Below, piece by piece: positions 35,616-44,936 of a stretch of DNA of 64,000 nucleotides. The stretch comes from Deinococcus psychrotolerans (GTDB lineage: Bacteria; Deinococcota; Deinococci; Deinococcales; Deinococcaceae), in assembly GCF_003860465.1 (NCBI RefSeq), contig NZ_CP034184.1:1-64000 (forward strand), read 5' to 3'. The notes beneath the pieces were generated by a model. The model saw nothing but the letters and a program-made list of their open reading frames with translations, was not told where the DNA came from and ran no database searches. Numbering within the stretch: position 1 is the first letter of the stretch; each line of letters begins with the position of its first letter. The position numbers were made by a program, and so were the translations under genes.

Positions 35616-36161
35616 ATGAACACCCTTATGACGGTGCTGCACACGCTCCTCACTCCGCAAGATGGGTGGTCTGCTGAGTTCTTCCTGCGGGTGGCCCTGT
35701 CCGTCCTCCTCCTGTTCGCGTTGGTGATCTTCATCGCCCGCGCTTTCGGTTCGCGCACGTTCGCGTCGTTCACCTCCTTTGATTTTCTGATTAACGTCAC
35801 CGCCGGTTCGCTGGTGGCCAGCGCCATTATGGGTAAGAACCTGATCGGCGGCGCACTGGCGCTGCTGTGCTTAGCCGGACTGCAATGGCTGATCTCTTTC
35901 TTCAGCGCTCGGTTTCGCCCCTGGCATGACCTGGTGGACAACCCGCCGGTGGTGCTAATCGAACACGGTCAGTACCAGCACCGCGTCATGCGCCGCGTGC
36001 GCGTTTCAATGCAGTCTCTAGAACAGCAACTCAGAAACCAAGGCGTCACTGAGGTAGAGAAAGTGCAGTTCGCCATCTTGGAATCCGGCGGCACCATCTC
36101 GGTCATTTCCGGTGATGCGTCCCAGAGATCAGTGGGCACCCTGCCGCGCCGGACAGGTTAA
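35616..36161 (+). CDS. DUF421 (YetF-like) membrane protein
   Basis: 181 aa. Three membrane helices (~19-42, ~57-75, ~78-96) carry the family motif FTSFDFLINVTAGSLVASAI. The DUF421 soluble domain follows: PWHDLVDNPPVVLIEHGQYQ, then a helix-strand part with LRNQGVTEVEKVQFAILESG GTISVI. TACAGT lies five bases before the ATG, again a leaderless start. Role in the cell envelope or stress not known. Confidence 0.85.
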   Translation: MNTLMTVLHTLLTPQDGWSAEFFLRVALSVLLLFALVIFIARAFGSRTFASFTSFDFLINVTAGSLVASAIMGKNLIGGALALLCLAGLQWLISFFSARFRPWHDLVDNPPVVLIEHGQYQHRVMRRVRVSMQSLEQQLRNQGVTEVEKVQFAILESGGTISVISGDASQRSVGTLPRRTG

Positions 36162-36476
36162 TCATCTCGCCCTTTCGCGCAGCGCAGTTCACGGGTCAGG
36201 AACTTCAGCGTACTCCCGTTGAATTGACCTGACCGCGCTCCTCACCTGCAAGCCGGAGCAAGCGTATCCACGCTAGGAAAGCGCATGAGACTCGCCCCAC
36301 CATACTGAGTTGCCACGTCATTGCTGATCATTTTGTGGGAATCCGTTCCAAAAGAGCTTCGGTCCGCCCGATTGCCCTCAGGTCACCGCTATTCGTCTTC
36401 GGTAGATTCAACGATGCTCTCGACATTCATAGAAACGGCGCTGTTATTGCCTTTGGGCGGTGGAGATCTCAGCAAC
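36162..36476. other. non-coding stretch
   Basis: Between two convergent genes; only short overlapping frames without ribosome sites. No repeat or element recognised. Confidence 0.4.
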
Positions 36477-36513
36477 AAAAAAGCGCCCCCGCTCGGCTCA
36501 GGCCGGTGCGGGG
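36477..36513 (-). terminator. terminator of the response regulator
   Basis: Read on the minus strand: CCCCGC and GCGGGG enclose a loop and are followed by GCTTTTTT. It overlaps the last codons of the regulator. Confidence 0.65.
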
Positions 36514-36950
36514 ACGGCTTTTGCGGACTTATGGCTTTTAGGGCTGGGCAACATGGCGCTCCGCCAGAAGCTCAACAAGGCAGACAACTGGCGCTGGAAC
36601 CCTGAAAACTCGAGGGACTTCACTATATAAAAATTGGCCTGTAGATCGTACGCCTCGGTGATGTCTTTCGGCCTTTTCGACGTGCTCAACATCCCTACCG
36701 GTAAGTGCCACAGTTCGGATGTCGTCTTAATCACCTTCAGGATCTCAAAGCCGTTCATCTCTGGCATGTTGACATCCAACAACAGCAGATCAGGGAGTTG
36801 AGCGCCAGCCTTGAAGCTCGCGAGGACAGCTGGGCCTGAGTCACTAAAGGTGAATTCACATTCCAGACCAGGGTAGTTCAACGCTTCTTCAGCCAGCAGA
36901 CAATCCGCGTAGTTGTCGTCTATCAGCATCAAGCGAAATGGACGATTCAT
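36498..36950 (-). CDS. stand-alone response regulator (CheY/Rcp1-like)
   Basis: 150 aa, receiver domain only. Acidic pair DD at 11-12, D59 in LLLLDVNMPEMNGFEI, Ser/Thr in GMLSTSKRP (extended loop typical of Rcp1 phytochrome-partner regulators) and Lys in NFYIVKSLEF. No output domain, so it likely relays a signal from a kinase coded elsewhere. The C-terminus is basic/Pro-rich. Confidence 0.85.
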   Translation of the reverse strand: MNRPFRLMLIDDNYADCLLAEEALNYPGLECEFTFSDSGPAVLASFKAGAQLPDLLLLDVNMPEMNGFEILKVIKTTSELWHLPVGMLSTSKRPKDITEAYDLQANFYIVKSLEFSGFQRQLSALLSFWRSAMLPSPKSHKSAKAVPAPA

Positions 36951-37026
36951 TTCTTAGAGCTCGCAGGAACCACAAGCGTCTTCATGAGAGATTTACTTTA
37001 ACACAGCACCTTCGTTTGAACCAGAG

Positions 37027-37083
37027 ACCTCAAGATAAGATTTGGAATTCAACTGGACTGGACCGACGACGGGAGGAACCTCA
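37027..37083 (+). repeat. solo right end of the 16.9-kb IS3 element
   Basis: 57 bp with 3 mismatches to the right end of the IS at 18096-18152, ending with the same CCTCA terminus. The rest of an element is absent. It sits 25 bp upstream of the giant toxin gene, so an IS was once inserted here and then mostly deleted. Confidence 0.8.
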
Positions 37084-37108
37084 TTCTTACCGTCAGCTAA
37101 ACTATCTC

Positions 37109-40100
37109 ATGCCGGAATACGAGCAAACGCACCGCCCTTCTCCTACGGTTGCCAAGCCTACCGAGTCCAAAGCACCGGCTAAATCCCCCTCGTTGCAGCG
37201 CCAACAAGCGCAAACACCTGAGCAGCGAACCGCCGCCATCCAGCGCCAAGCCAAGCGCACCGCTCAGCAGCAAGTCAAATTTCAACTTCAGCGCCAGATT
37301 GAAGAAGAACGCTCGCGCCATTTGGTGCCGTTCCAAGCGGAAACGATTTTCGATTCAACGACAGTGCAGCGCTTTGTGCAATCGGTATCCAGCGCTTTAC
37401 CGCAACGAGCAGCCCGTTCCAAAGCAGCAGGCATTCAAGCCGTTCAGCGTAAAAGCGCTACTCAAGCTCAATTGCCGCTCCGCGAAAGCCATCAGCAAAT
37501 CAAACTCGGCCAGATTCAAAGAAGTTTGGGCAATCAGCTTTCACGGCCTAGTTTGCAACGTCAACAGCAAGCCGCTTCGGTGTTGAGCGCCCTGAGTCTG
37601 CAACGTGAAGCCATGCAAGGCGTATTACAGCAGCAGGTCAGCTTGCAGCGGCAAATTAGCGACGGGCAAGCCACATTACCGAGCGGTGCTTTTGAAGCGG
37701 CTTTGCAGCGTCAAGCAGGCCCAGCGCCTTTAACCCAAAGGCCCAGCACTCCGGCGCAGTGGGTACAAGCTGCCCAACTTGAAGTGCAGCGCGTGGCCGA
37801 TCCAGCCAAACCCGGTCAACCTCGCTGGATGAGTGTTCAACACCGAGACCAGCACGTTGGCGTGCTGCGATCCGTCGGCAGTCAGTTGGCACAGGGCTTC
37901 AAAGCAGACCGTGGCCCTGCTGTCCAGCGCTACGCCGACTACGGTTTGCAAATCGCCACCTTGCAGCGTCAAATCCAGACCAGTGGTATTCCCCGTGTGG
38001 TCATGAGTCAAATCCCTGCTTCGGAGCGGCCCAGCTTGCAGCGGGCAATGGATGAGGCGTTGCAAGGCCTCAAAGAGCAAGACGAACAAGATCAAACAGC
38101 CCTGAACATTCACGCACTACAACGTCAACTGACCGACCTGAATAACCAAGCCGAACAGCCGGTGATGGAACGCATTCAGGCTCGGCGCGGCAGCGGAAAC
38201 CCGCTGCCGGAAACGGTACAACGCCATTTGGAAGCCGGACTCAATCATAATTTGAGCAAGGTCAGGATTCACGACGACAGCGAAGCGGACAAGTTGGCCA
38301 AAAGCGTTCAAGCGGTTGCGTTTACCACGGGTTCGGATATTTACTTTCAAAGCGGCAAGTTTAGCCCCAATACCCAAAGCGGCCTAGAGTTGATTGCCCA
38401 CGAAGTCACGCACGTGAAGCAGCAAGCCAGCGGGCAAGTCGGCAAGGGCATTGATCCTGATGCGGGCTTGGAAGCGCAGGCGCAGCAAATGGGCAAACAA
38501 ATGGCGCATACGTTCGGCGCTCAACCGATTCAAAGTAAAGCGCCGCAGTCCGCAAAGAAGGCCGTGCCGCAAAACAAAGCCTTGCCTACCAATCCATATG
38601 CACCGGGGGTTTACACCAAGGCGGCTGCTTTACAACGGGTGCAAGCGGGTACGGTTCAAGCTGCGCTCCATCATCCGTTTGCCAGTATGCAGCGGCAGGA
38701 AAGCGGTACGCTCCAGCGCTTTGGCCTGTCTGATCTGAACCCGGTCAACCTCGTCAAAAAAGGGGCAGAGTGGGCTGCCGACAAAGGCAAAGACCTACTC
38801 GCCAAGGGACTCACCATCATTCCCGGTTACAAGCAGCTCTGTATGACTTTTGGTAAAGACTTAGTGACGGGCAAGGCGATGGCGCAAGACCCCAACGCGT
38901 TGCTAGATACCTTGGCCAATTGGGTGCCGGGGCCGCTCAAAGACATCATTAAAGCGGTTAAGGAAAGCAAAGCTATACCCAAAGCGTGGGCGTGGTTCAA
39001 AGGCGAGTTGGGCAAACTGCGGCTCGGTGACTTGATGGGTGATATCGGTGACGCCATCAAGAGTTTGAGCATTGACAAAGCCAAAGCCGCCGTGATGGGG
39101 CGCGTCAGTACCCTCAAAGGCATCATCACTGGCAGCGCCAAACGCATTGCTGACATCGTTTTGACGGCCATCGCCGCCGGACTGGGGCCAGTCGGACAAA
39201 AAGTGGTGGCAGCCCTGCGGAGCAGCGGTGACATGATTGTGCAGGTACTGAAAAACCCAGCCAAATTTGCCAGCAATCTGTTGGCGGCACTCAAGAAAGG
39301 CTTCGGACAGTTTGGGAGCAATGCTCCCAAACACTTCCAAAACGGCGTTGGCACTTGGTTGACCGGCGCAACAGGGGTGTCACTGCCGCCCAAATTGGAC
39401 TTGCCCGGCATTTTCATGACCGCTTTGACGATCATGGGCTTGACCTATCAGAACTTTCGTGGGCGTTTGGTCAAAGCGGTGGGCGAGCAGAAAGTCAAAT
39501 TGGCTGAGGGTAGCGTTCAGCTCATCAAAACCTTGCAAGGGGGACTTCACAAAGACCCTGATGTGAAGGGTCAACAAGGTGGAGTGGGGAGCGAAGTCTT
39601 AGCGGGGATTAAAAGCGAAGTGCAAAATTCGCTGATCTTGGCAGGCATCAAGAAAGTGGTGGGGATGCTCATTCCGGGCGGCGGGTTTTTAACGGCAATT
39701 GTCGGGGCATTTCAAAGCGTGCAGTTCGTGATTCAGCAAGGCAGCCAGATTGCAGGCGTGATTATGGACGCCTTGAGCAGCGTGGGGGCAATTGCGGCGG
39801 GCAATATCGGCGGTGCGGCCAACTTGGTGGAACGCAGCTTATCGGGTGCTATACCGCTGGCATTGGGTTTCGTGGCGAAATTGGTGGGGATCGGCAATTT
39901 GGGCGGCAAGATCAAAAACACCTTCGCGAAAGTCAAAGCTCGCTTGGATAGAGTCGTCGATAAAGTGGTGCTTAAGGCTAAAGGACTGATTGGAAAGCTC
40001 AAAGTTGGGGTCGCTAATACTGCACAGAAGGCTAAAGCATTCATTTCTGGCATTTTTGGCAAAAAGAGTTTCAAAACCAAAAAAGAGCAGCACAGCGTTT

Positions 40101-41179
40101 GGGTAGACTTTAAGAGTAACACCCCAACGCTGATGTTGGCCAGCACGCCACGGGAAGCCCGCGTTCAACTCCACTATGCTCACACCGAAGCTCTTGAGCG
40201 CAATGCGAGCAAGAAAAATGAAGCTGATACCCATCTCGCTCAAGGCCAAGCGGTGGTGACTCAGGGGATTGCCGAATTGAAAAAAGCGGCGTCAGCAGCG
40301 ACAGGGAAGCCCTCCAAAGCAAAAACAGACCCCAAGATTTTCCTCACCAAGCTTTCGGCACAGTACACTGCTCAGCTTGCACCCATCGCTCAAAAGCTAT
40401 TTGATTTGGCCGAATCGGGCACAGCGCGTCAAGGCAGCGTCTTACCTCCACACACGGTTACATTTGAGTGCAAACCATCGTTGGATTTTGCAGAATACAA
40501 GCGACAACTCGGCATTTCGCAAGCCGTACTCAGAGGAATGTCAGCCGAAGAATTTTTCAAACGGCGAGCACAGTTTAATTTTGTAGTGCCACAGGAAAAA
40601 GTGGAACGTAAACTGAGCGTTAAGAGTCAGAACGGGCGCGATGACTATCACGAAAAGCCTGCTATGTCACAAGCCAAAGCTCAAGCCGCCAAAGAATTGC
40701 AAGATTTTCTATCTGACCCCAATGGTTCTGCGATTGTCGCTCTTAAAGTCAACAAGATTCAATCACTGATGGAAATGGTTCGCCTTTCAACTGTCGACAA
40801 GTTGAAAAATACGAAAAAGGCTGATGAAAAGGCCAAGCTCAGCAGACAACTCTTGAAAATAAGTGACGGTATGGATACACTTAGTAATGCTTCAAGTAAT
40901 ATGGATGCAGGAAAAACCAAATCTGCGGCAAAAAGTATCTTAGGTTGTCTAACTGTTCTTCACAGTCTTGATCAAGTCGCAAGTGGTTTGCCTTCGCAAT
41001 TGGCTGGCAAGGGATTAGATGCTTACGGAGATGCTCGTGTAGATTTTTCCATTGGCGGTTCTTGGTTACAGAAAGATCGCTTATCCGGTTTAGAGGGGCA
41101 TATCCGTAAGAATATAAGCACAAAGAATTATCCAATGACGAAGTTGACTCCTATCAGCCTCACTGTTATCAAAACTTAA
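37109..41179 (+). CDS. giant DUF4157 polymorphic-toxin-like protein
   Basis: 1356 aa. The N-terminal ~310 residues are Gln-rich with over a dozen LQRQ/IQRQ-type motifs. The DUF4157 domain is at ~345-460: NPLPETVQRHLEAGLNHNLS, VRIHDDSEADKLAKSV, then LELIAHEVTHVKQQ, whose HEVTH (431-435) is an HExxH zinc site. The middle (~510-960) has repeated amphipathic and hydrophobic helices, a possible translocation or pore region. The last ~200 residues are different, AT-richer DNA and form the likely toxic tip. ATG 37109 is taken since an IS relic lies directly upstream; no ribosome site is evident, so expression may be altered. No secretion machinery is in the window. An immunity-like gene follows. Confidence 0.75.
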   Translation: MPEYEQTHRPSPTVAKPTESKAPAKSPSLQRQQAQTPEQRTAAIQRQAKRTAQQQVKFQLQRQIEEERSRHLVPFQAETIFDSTTVQRFVQSVSSALPQRAARSKAAGIQAVQRKSATQAQLPLRESHQQIKLGQIQRSLGNQLSRPSLQRQQQAASVLSALSLQREAMQGVLQQQVSLQRQISDGQATLPSGAFEAALQRQAGPAPLTQRPSTPAQWVQAAQLEVQRVADPAKPGQPRWMSVQHRDQHVGVLRSVGSQLAQGFKADRGPAVQRYADYGLQIATLQRQIQTSGIPRVVMSQIPASERPSLQRAMDEALQGLKEQDEQDQTALNIHALQRQLTDLNNQAEQPVMERIQARRGSGNPLPETVQRHLEAGLNHNLSKVRIHDDSEADKLAKSVQAVAFTTGSDIYFQSGKFSPNTQSGLELIAHEVTHVKQQASGQVGKGIDPDAGLEAQAQQMGKQMAHTFGAQPIQSKAPQSAKKAVPQNKALPTNPYAPGVYTKAAALQRVQAGTVQAALHHPFASMQRQESGTLQRFGLSDLNPVNLVKKGAEWAADKGKDLLAKGLTIIPGYKQLCMTFGKDLVTGKAMAQDPNALLDTLANWVPGPLKDIIKAVKESKAIPKAWAWFKGELGKLRLGDLMGDIGDAIKSLSIDKAKAAVMGRVSTLKGIITGSAKRIADIVLTAIAAGLGPVGQKVVAALRSSGDMIVQVLKNPAKFASNLLAALKKGFGQFGSNAPKHFQNGVGTWLTGATGVSLPPKLDLPGIFMTALTIMGLTYQNFRGRLVKAVGEQKVKLAEGSVQLIKTLQGGLHKDPDVKGQQGGVGSEVLAGIKSEVQNSLILAGIKKVVGMLIPGGGFLTAIVGAFQSVQFVIQQGSQIAGVIMDALSSVGAIAAGNIGGAANLVERSLSGAIPLALGFVAKLVGIGNLGGKIKNTFAKVKARLDRVVDKVVLKAKGLIGKLKVGVANTAQKAKAFISGIFGKKSFKTKKEQHSVWVDFKSNTPTLMLASTPREARVQLHYAHTEALERNASKKNEADTHLAQGQAVVTQGIAELKKAASAATGKPSKAKTDPKIFLTKLSAQYTAQLAPIAQKLFDLAESGTARQGSVLPPHTVTFECKPSLDFAEYKRQLGISQAVLRGMSAEEFFKRRAQFNFVVPQEKVERKLSVKSQNGRDDYHEKPAMSQAKAQAAKELQDFLSDPNGSAIVALKVNKIQSLMEMVRLSTVDKLKNTKKADEKAKLSRQLLKISDGMDTLSNASSNMDAGKTKSAAKSILGCLTVLHSLDQVASGLPSQLAGKGLDAYGDARVDFSIGGSWLQKDRLSGLEGHIRKNISTKNYPMTKLTPISLTVIKT

Positions 41180-41189
41180 GGAGCAGGAT

Positions 41190-41780
41190 ATGACTCTCGA
41201 CTTATCGAAATTCAACTCACTTTACTTAGATAGCCGAAAATCTTACGCTCATCATAAAATAGATTTACCAGAGACTATCCATGCGGAACTTAAGCAGTTA
41301 TTTGATACTTACGGATTGTCAAGCTTAGATCAAGGTTTTTTATGGGTACTCGATCCCATTGAAACGAAGGAAGATTATCAACCTTGGTTTAACTACTTAG
41401 CTAGAACGGAAGGCTATATCAAGGCAGAGACGACTTACCCATTTATGAGAACTGCCTTCGGAGATGTTTTTTACTTTGATTCTACTGACTATGGTGAAAT
41501 AAGTGTTGTAACAAATGGCGGTAGTAATATAAGCTTGAATGGTTATCTCAACAGGTCTTTAGCAGAAGAAGATTACTTGAATGATTCCCACTTCCATCAT
41601 CTATTCAAAATCGCACTTGAGCGCTTTGGTGAACTTAATTGCGATGAATGCTATGCATTCTTACCTCCATTAGCACTTGGTGGTGAGATTGACGAGCAGT
41701 ATCTTCAGAAAGTGAAGCTCAAAGAATACTTAGCCATCTTATCTGAGTTTCTGGGTAATGAGGATACTGAAGCAGGCTGA
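41190..41780 (+). CDS. GAD-like/DUF1851 (Tdi1-type) immunity protein
   Basis: 196 aa. The N-terminal GAD-like part (LFDTYGLSSLDQGFLWVLDP) is joined to a DUF1851 part: FMRTAFGDVFYFDSTDYGEI, LFKIALERFGELNCDECYAF, LPPLALGGEIDEQYLQKVKL. This is the pattern of Tdi1 immunity proteins that neutralise polymorphic nuclease toxins. ATG lies 10 bp after the toxin stop behind AAGGAGCAGGAT. Its base composition is AT-rich like the toxin 3' end, so both arrived together. Confidence 0.82.
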   Translation: MTLDLSKFNSLYLDSRKSYAHHKIDLPETIHAELKQLFDTYGLSSLDQGFLWVLDPIETKEDYQPWFNYLARTEGYIKAETTYPFMRTAFGDVFYFDSTDYGEISVVTNGGSNISLNGYLNRSLAEEDYLNDSHFHHLFKIALERFGELNCDECYAFLPPLALGGEIDEQYLQKVKLKEYLAILSEFLGNEDTEAG

Positions 41781-42344
41781 ATTCAATCGAAGCTTATACC
41801 TGAATTCGCTTGGACAATCAAACATTTGCTGGCCAGATCATATTTTGCCGTGCTAAAGGGGAAAATCAGCACTAAAATAGATTAGAAAATACCCAGCGCT
41901 CAAGACGGCAAAGCCCGCCGCACGGAGCCGAATCGTGCTTGGACACAGTGGAAGTGAGAGTGCAGCCCACCGTTTTTGAAACGAAGCGCCGATCAAGCCC
42001 TACCCCTAGACACGATTTAAGTTGTCCTTTCGCTGGCCTACCGACCTTCAAGGCTATGGCTTTCAAACCCCCTGCCATACATCCAAAGCATTGAGGCATC
42101 AGGCCGCTTCCCAGTTCGCACCTCACACCAATCCCTGCAATTCTCTCAAACTGGGTTTAACGGCGGCTGAAGTGAGTGGCACCACAATCGCTATTTGAGA
42201 CTCACACCCGCTAATTGAGACTGAGATTCTTCCTCTTCATCCCTACCTACAAGCTGCCTAAACCACCACGTCACAAAACACCTGAACTTCGGGCAGACTG
42301 TGCATTAAGTGACAGTTAAATCATGGCCTGCTCTCGCGGTGCGT
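41781..42344. other. non-coding/relic stretch
   Basis: No intact gene. It contains the paired words CGCTATTTGAGACT and CGCTAATTGAGACT (42189-42224), probably outer repeats of the IS21 relic or another lost element. A minus-strand frame at 41872-42126 has no convincing features. Confidence 0.35.
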
Positions 42345-43034
42345 ATTCTGACCGTACGCGCCACGTGATTCCGAGGTAATGCGCCAGTCGATTCCGGACG
42401 TCTACGCCACCCTGTTCTGCTGATCAGCAGCTTCTCCCGGCCCACGAGACTCCACCGTCATCCTGAAGGATGACCAAGAAGCGTGTTGCCATGCGAAATA
42501 TCCGAGAAGTCCTTCGACTCAAGCTGGATCTGGGCTACAGCGACCAACAGGTAAGTCAGAGCGTCAGGGTGGCCCGAAATGCGGAAATACGTTCGACGTG
42601 CGCAGGATGCGGGGTTGACCTGGCCACTTCCGCCCGATCTCGATGACCTGCAACTCGAAGCGGCGTTGTTCGGTCCCGTGGACCGAACAACGCCAGGAAT
42701 GCTCGAAAGACCCGACTGGGCAAAGATCGACCGCGAACTGCGCCGAAAAGGGGTGACGCGGCAGTTGTTGTGGGAGGAACATCATCGTCAGTACCCCGGC
42801 AGCGTCCAGTACTCAACTTTTGCCGAACAGTACTGCCAGTGGAAGGCGCAGGCTGGCCTCTCGATGCGACAGGTTCACCAGGCGGACGAAAAGCTGTTCG
42901 TCGATTACGCTGGCTTGACCTTAGCCCTCACCGATCCTAGGACTGGGGGGTTCACCCGGGCCAGGTCTTTGTCGCCACGTTGGGCGCGAGTGACTACACC
43001 TACGCCGAGGTCACGCGCACCCAGAACAGTGAAG
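42345..43034 (+). mobile_element. IS21-family element, 5' remnant
   Basis: The left part shows the multiple terminal repeats of IS21 (GCGCCACGTGATTCCG at 42357 and GCGCCAGTCGATTCCG at 42381). A broken istA follows; no istB and no right end are present, so the element is truncated. Confidence 0.7.
42470..43034 (+). pseudogene. istA: IstA transposase, truncated and frameshifted
   Basis: ATG 42470 gives MRNIREVLRLKLDLGYSDQQ (typical IstA N-terminus). A frame change near 42570 leads to RRAQDAGLTWPLPPDLDDLQ and VTRQLLWEEHHRQYPG. The catalytic start is MRQVHQADEKLFVDYAGLTL, then another slip (VFVATLGASDYTYAEVTRTQ). It stops at the junction with IS3 debris. Non-functional. Confidence 0.7.
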
Positions 43035-43190
43035 ACTGGTTATTGACGTCTGGCGTGCCTTTTACAACGGCATTCGGCCGCATTCTTCGTTGCAGTATCG
43101 GACGCCCGACGAGTTTGCTGCACTTCACTCGGCAACTCAACCTTCGACCACGGCACTACACTCACCATGAAACGGGACTCTAATCAGCTT
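43035..43190 (+). pseudogene. IS3-type OrfB C-terminal fragment
   Basis: IDVWRAFYNGIRPHSSLQYR then TPDEFAALHSATQP is the C-terminus of an IS3 integrase, fused directly to the IS21 remnant. It marks a recombination junction at about 43035. Confidence 0.6.
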
Positions 43191-43330
43191 TGTCCATAAA
43201 ACTGAACCATACCAGCACCAGCAACAACCCAGATGGGGCGACGGTGGGTTTGGCGGGGTTTTTGGGCACGCCGCCTGGCTCAACTGACCTCACCCCTCGC
43301 CCGGTTACGACACCGGGCAGACCGTGCGGC

Positions 43331-44884
43331 ATGACGCACACCACCGACCAGAACCGCATCATCGCCGCCCTCGACAATGGTTTCTCCCACACTAGCCCGT
43401 TCGAATTCTTCCATCCCCACCATGAACTTCCACCGCGTTGCCGCAGTGAACTGCGCCCCGATCAGGCCTCCCATCCGAACCCCAGCATCAGTAGCGCCGT
43501 CGCCCAACTGCTTCGCGGCGAAGTGCGCCTCGACCACAAGCCCGGCGTGATGCTCAGTCTCAGTAACACCAGTTCCCACCTGATGATCAGTGATCTCGCT
43601 GCCTCTGGTCACCGCATCTGGTTCTCTACCACGCTGCTCACGACCTTGCCGTCCACCGTTGCGCTGATGGCGATGACCGAAGCGCTCACCACTGACTTCC
43701 TGCCGTATACCCGCGTTGCCCTGCGTCACTTCATCAAAATCTTGACCAGCACGGGCAATCTGCATTACCCCATGACCGGCATGCCCCTGCCCAGTGCCAC
43801 CCTTTCCGTGCCGGTGCGTGAAGCGCTCTGGCGGCTGTGTGACACCATCGACGCCGAAGTGCGCCTCGATCTGCAAGAGGGTCGCCTCAGATCCTGCTGC
43901 CAGGACTTCGGCACCCAGCAGCTGGAGTTGGCCCGTACCGCGCGTGAAGTCAACCTTGCCACCCTCATCCACCCTCCACGTCCACAGACCCCGCAACTCA
44001 CGCCCATCAGCCGCCTGAATCGCCTCATCAAACGCGGCGGTGCAGCCCTCCTCGTCGGCACCTTCAAAACCGAAACCGCCAAACGCTGCGCCGTTGAGAA
44101 CAACGTGCAGCTCGTCCTGGCCAAAGGTGCGCCCGGCGTTGAAGACCGCGACTTCCTCGGCGGCGTCTACCCCACCGCGAACGGCCCGCAATGGGTGGAC
44201 GGTCCGATCAGCCGCGCCTTCGTCCTCGCCCAAACCGGAAAGACCGTGCTGCTCATCGACGAGATCCTGCGTTACCAGCCGGAAGCGCTCAACGTCCTGA
44301 TCGGAGCACTCGACAGCGTCAGCCGTGATGAAGCGCTCAAGATCGGCCTGCCGGAAAGCAGCCTGGTGGGCGAGCGCTTCTACCTGCTCCCGCTGCCCAA
44401 CGGCGAGCACCTGTGCTGCCCCGCCGCGAACCTCACCTGGCTGATGACCACCAACCTCGGCGAAGATCACCTCCAGACGGCGGACCGCATCGACGCGGCG
44501 CTGCTGTCCCGTATCGACATGGTCATCGAATTCCTCTACCCCGATGAGCAGGTTGCCCGCGCCCTGTACGAACGGGTGGGTGGGGACCGTGAACTGGCTG
44601 ACCTGGCGTACCAGATCGAACTCATTACCCGCGAGGGAGCCGATGTAGACGGCGGGCTGCTGATCCGTCCAGCCGACGCCCGCAAGACTCTGGCGCTGAT
44701 CAAGGAAACGCTGAGCATCATGGAGGAGGACGGCCTGTCTCGGTTGGTAGCGCTCGAATGTGCCTTGCCGGTGGTGATCTTCCCGCACTGCTGCCCGCGT
44801 GACATGGCCGGGCAACTCGACGAGGCCGCCGTGAACATGCTCAGAAACCGCGTCATTGAAGAGGTGCTGGCCTGCGGCGGGTAA
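43331..44884 (+). CDS. MoxR-like AAA+ ATPase
   Basis: 517 aa. An N-terminal all-alpha/beta part (~1-220) without known domain is followed by an AAA_5/MoxR ATPase: Walker A position LLVGTFKTETAKR (~243, GxxKTxxA rather than GKT/S), Walker B VLLIDE (306-311), sensor 1 LTWLMTTNLGED and arginine-finger region DAALLSRIDMVIEF. MoxR ATPases remodel or load metals into partner VWA proteins. ATG 43331 is used, but no ribosome site is visible and the frame is open to 43190. The partner gene starts 52 bp downstream. Confidence 0.8.
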   Translation: MTHTTDQNRIIAALDNGFSHTSPFEFFHPHHELPPRCRSELRPDQASHPNPSISSAVAQLLRGEVRLDHKPGVMLSLSNTSSHLMISDLAASGHRIWFSTTLLTTLPSTVALMAMTEALTTDFLPYTRVALRHFIKILTSTGNLHYPMTGMPLPSATLSVPVREALWRLCDTIDAEVRLDLQEGRLRSCCQDFGTQQLELARTAREVNLATLIHPPRPQTPQLTPISRLNRLIKRGGAALLVGTFKTETAKRCAVENNVQLVLAKGAPGVEDRDFLGGVYPTANGPQWVDGPISRAFVLAQTGKTVLLIDEILRYQPEALNVLIGALDSVSRDEALKIGLPESSLVGERFYLLPLPNGEHLCCPAANLTWLMTTNLGEDHLQTADRIDAALLSRIDMVIEFLYPDEQVARALYERVGGDRELADLAYQIELITREGADVDGGLLIRPADARKTLALIKETLSIMEEDGLSRLVALECALPVVIFPHCCPRDMAGQLDEAAVNMLRNRVIEEVLACGG

Positions 44885-44936
44885 GCCGCCCGGACAGGAC
44901 CACTTTTCCCTCCCCCTGACGGGGAGGAAAGGCGAC

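Noticed and set aside
37109..41780. Complete contractile injection system
   Set aside because: No sheath, tube, baseplate or AAA assembly genes in the window; only the effector-like and immunity-like pair is present.
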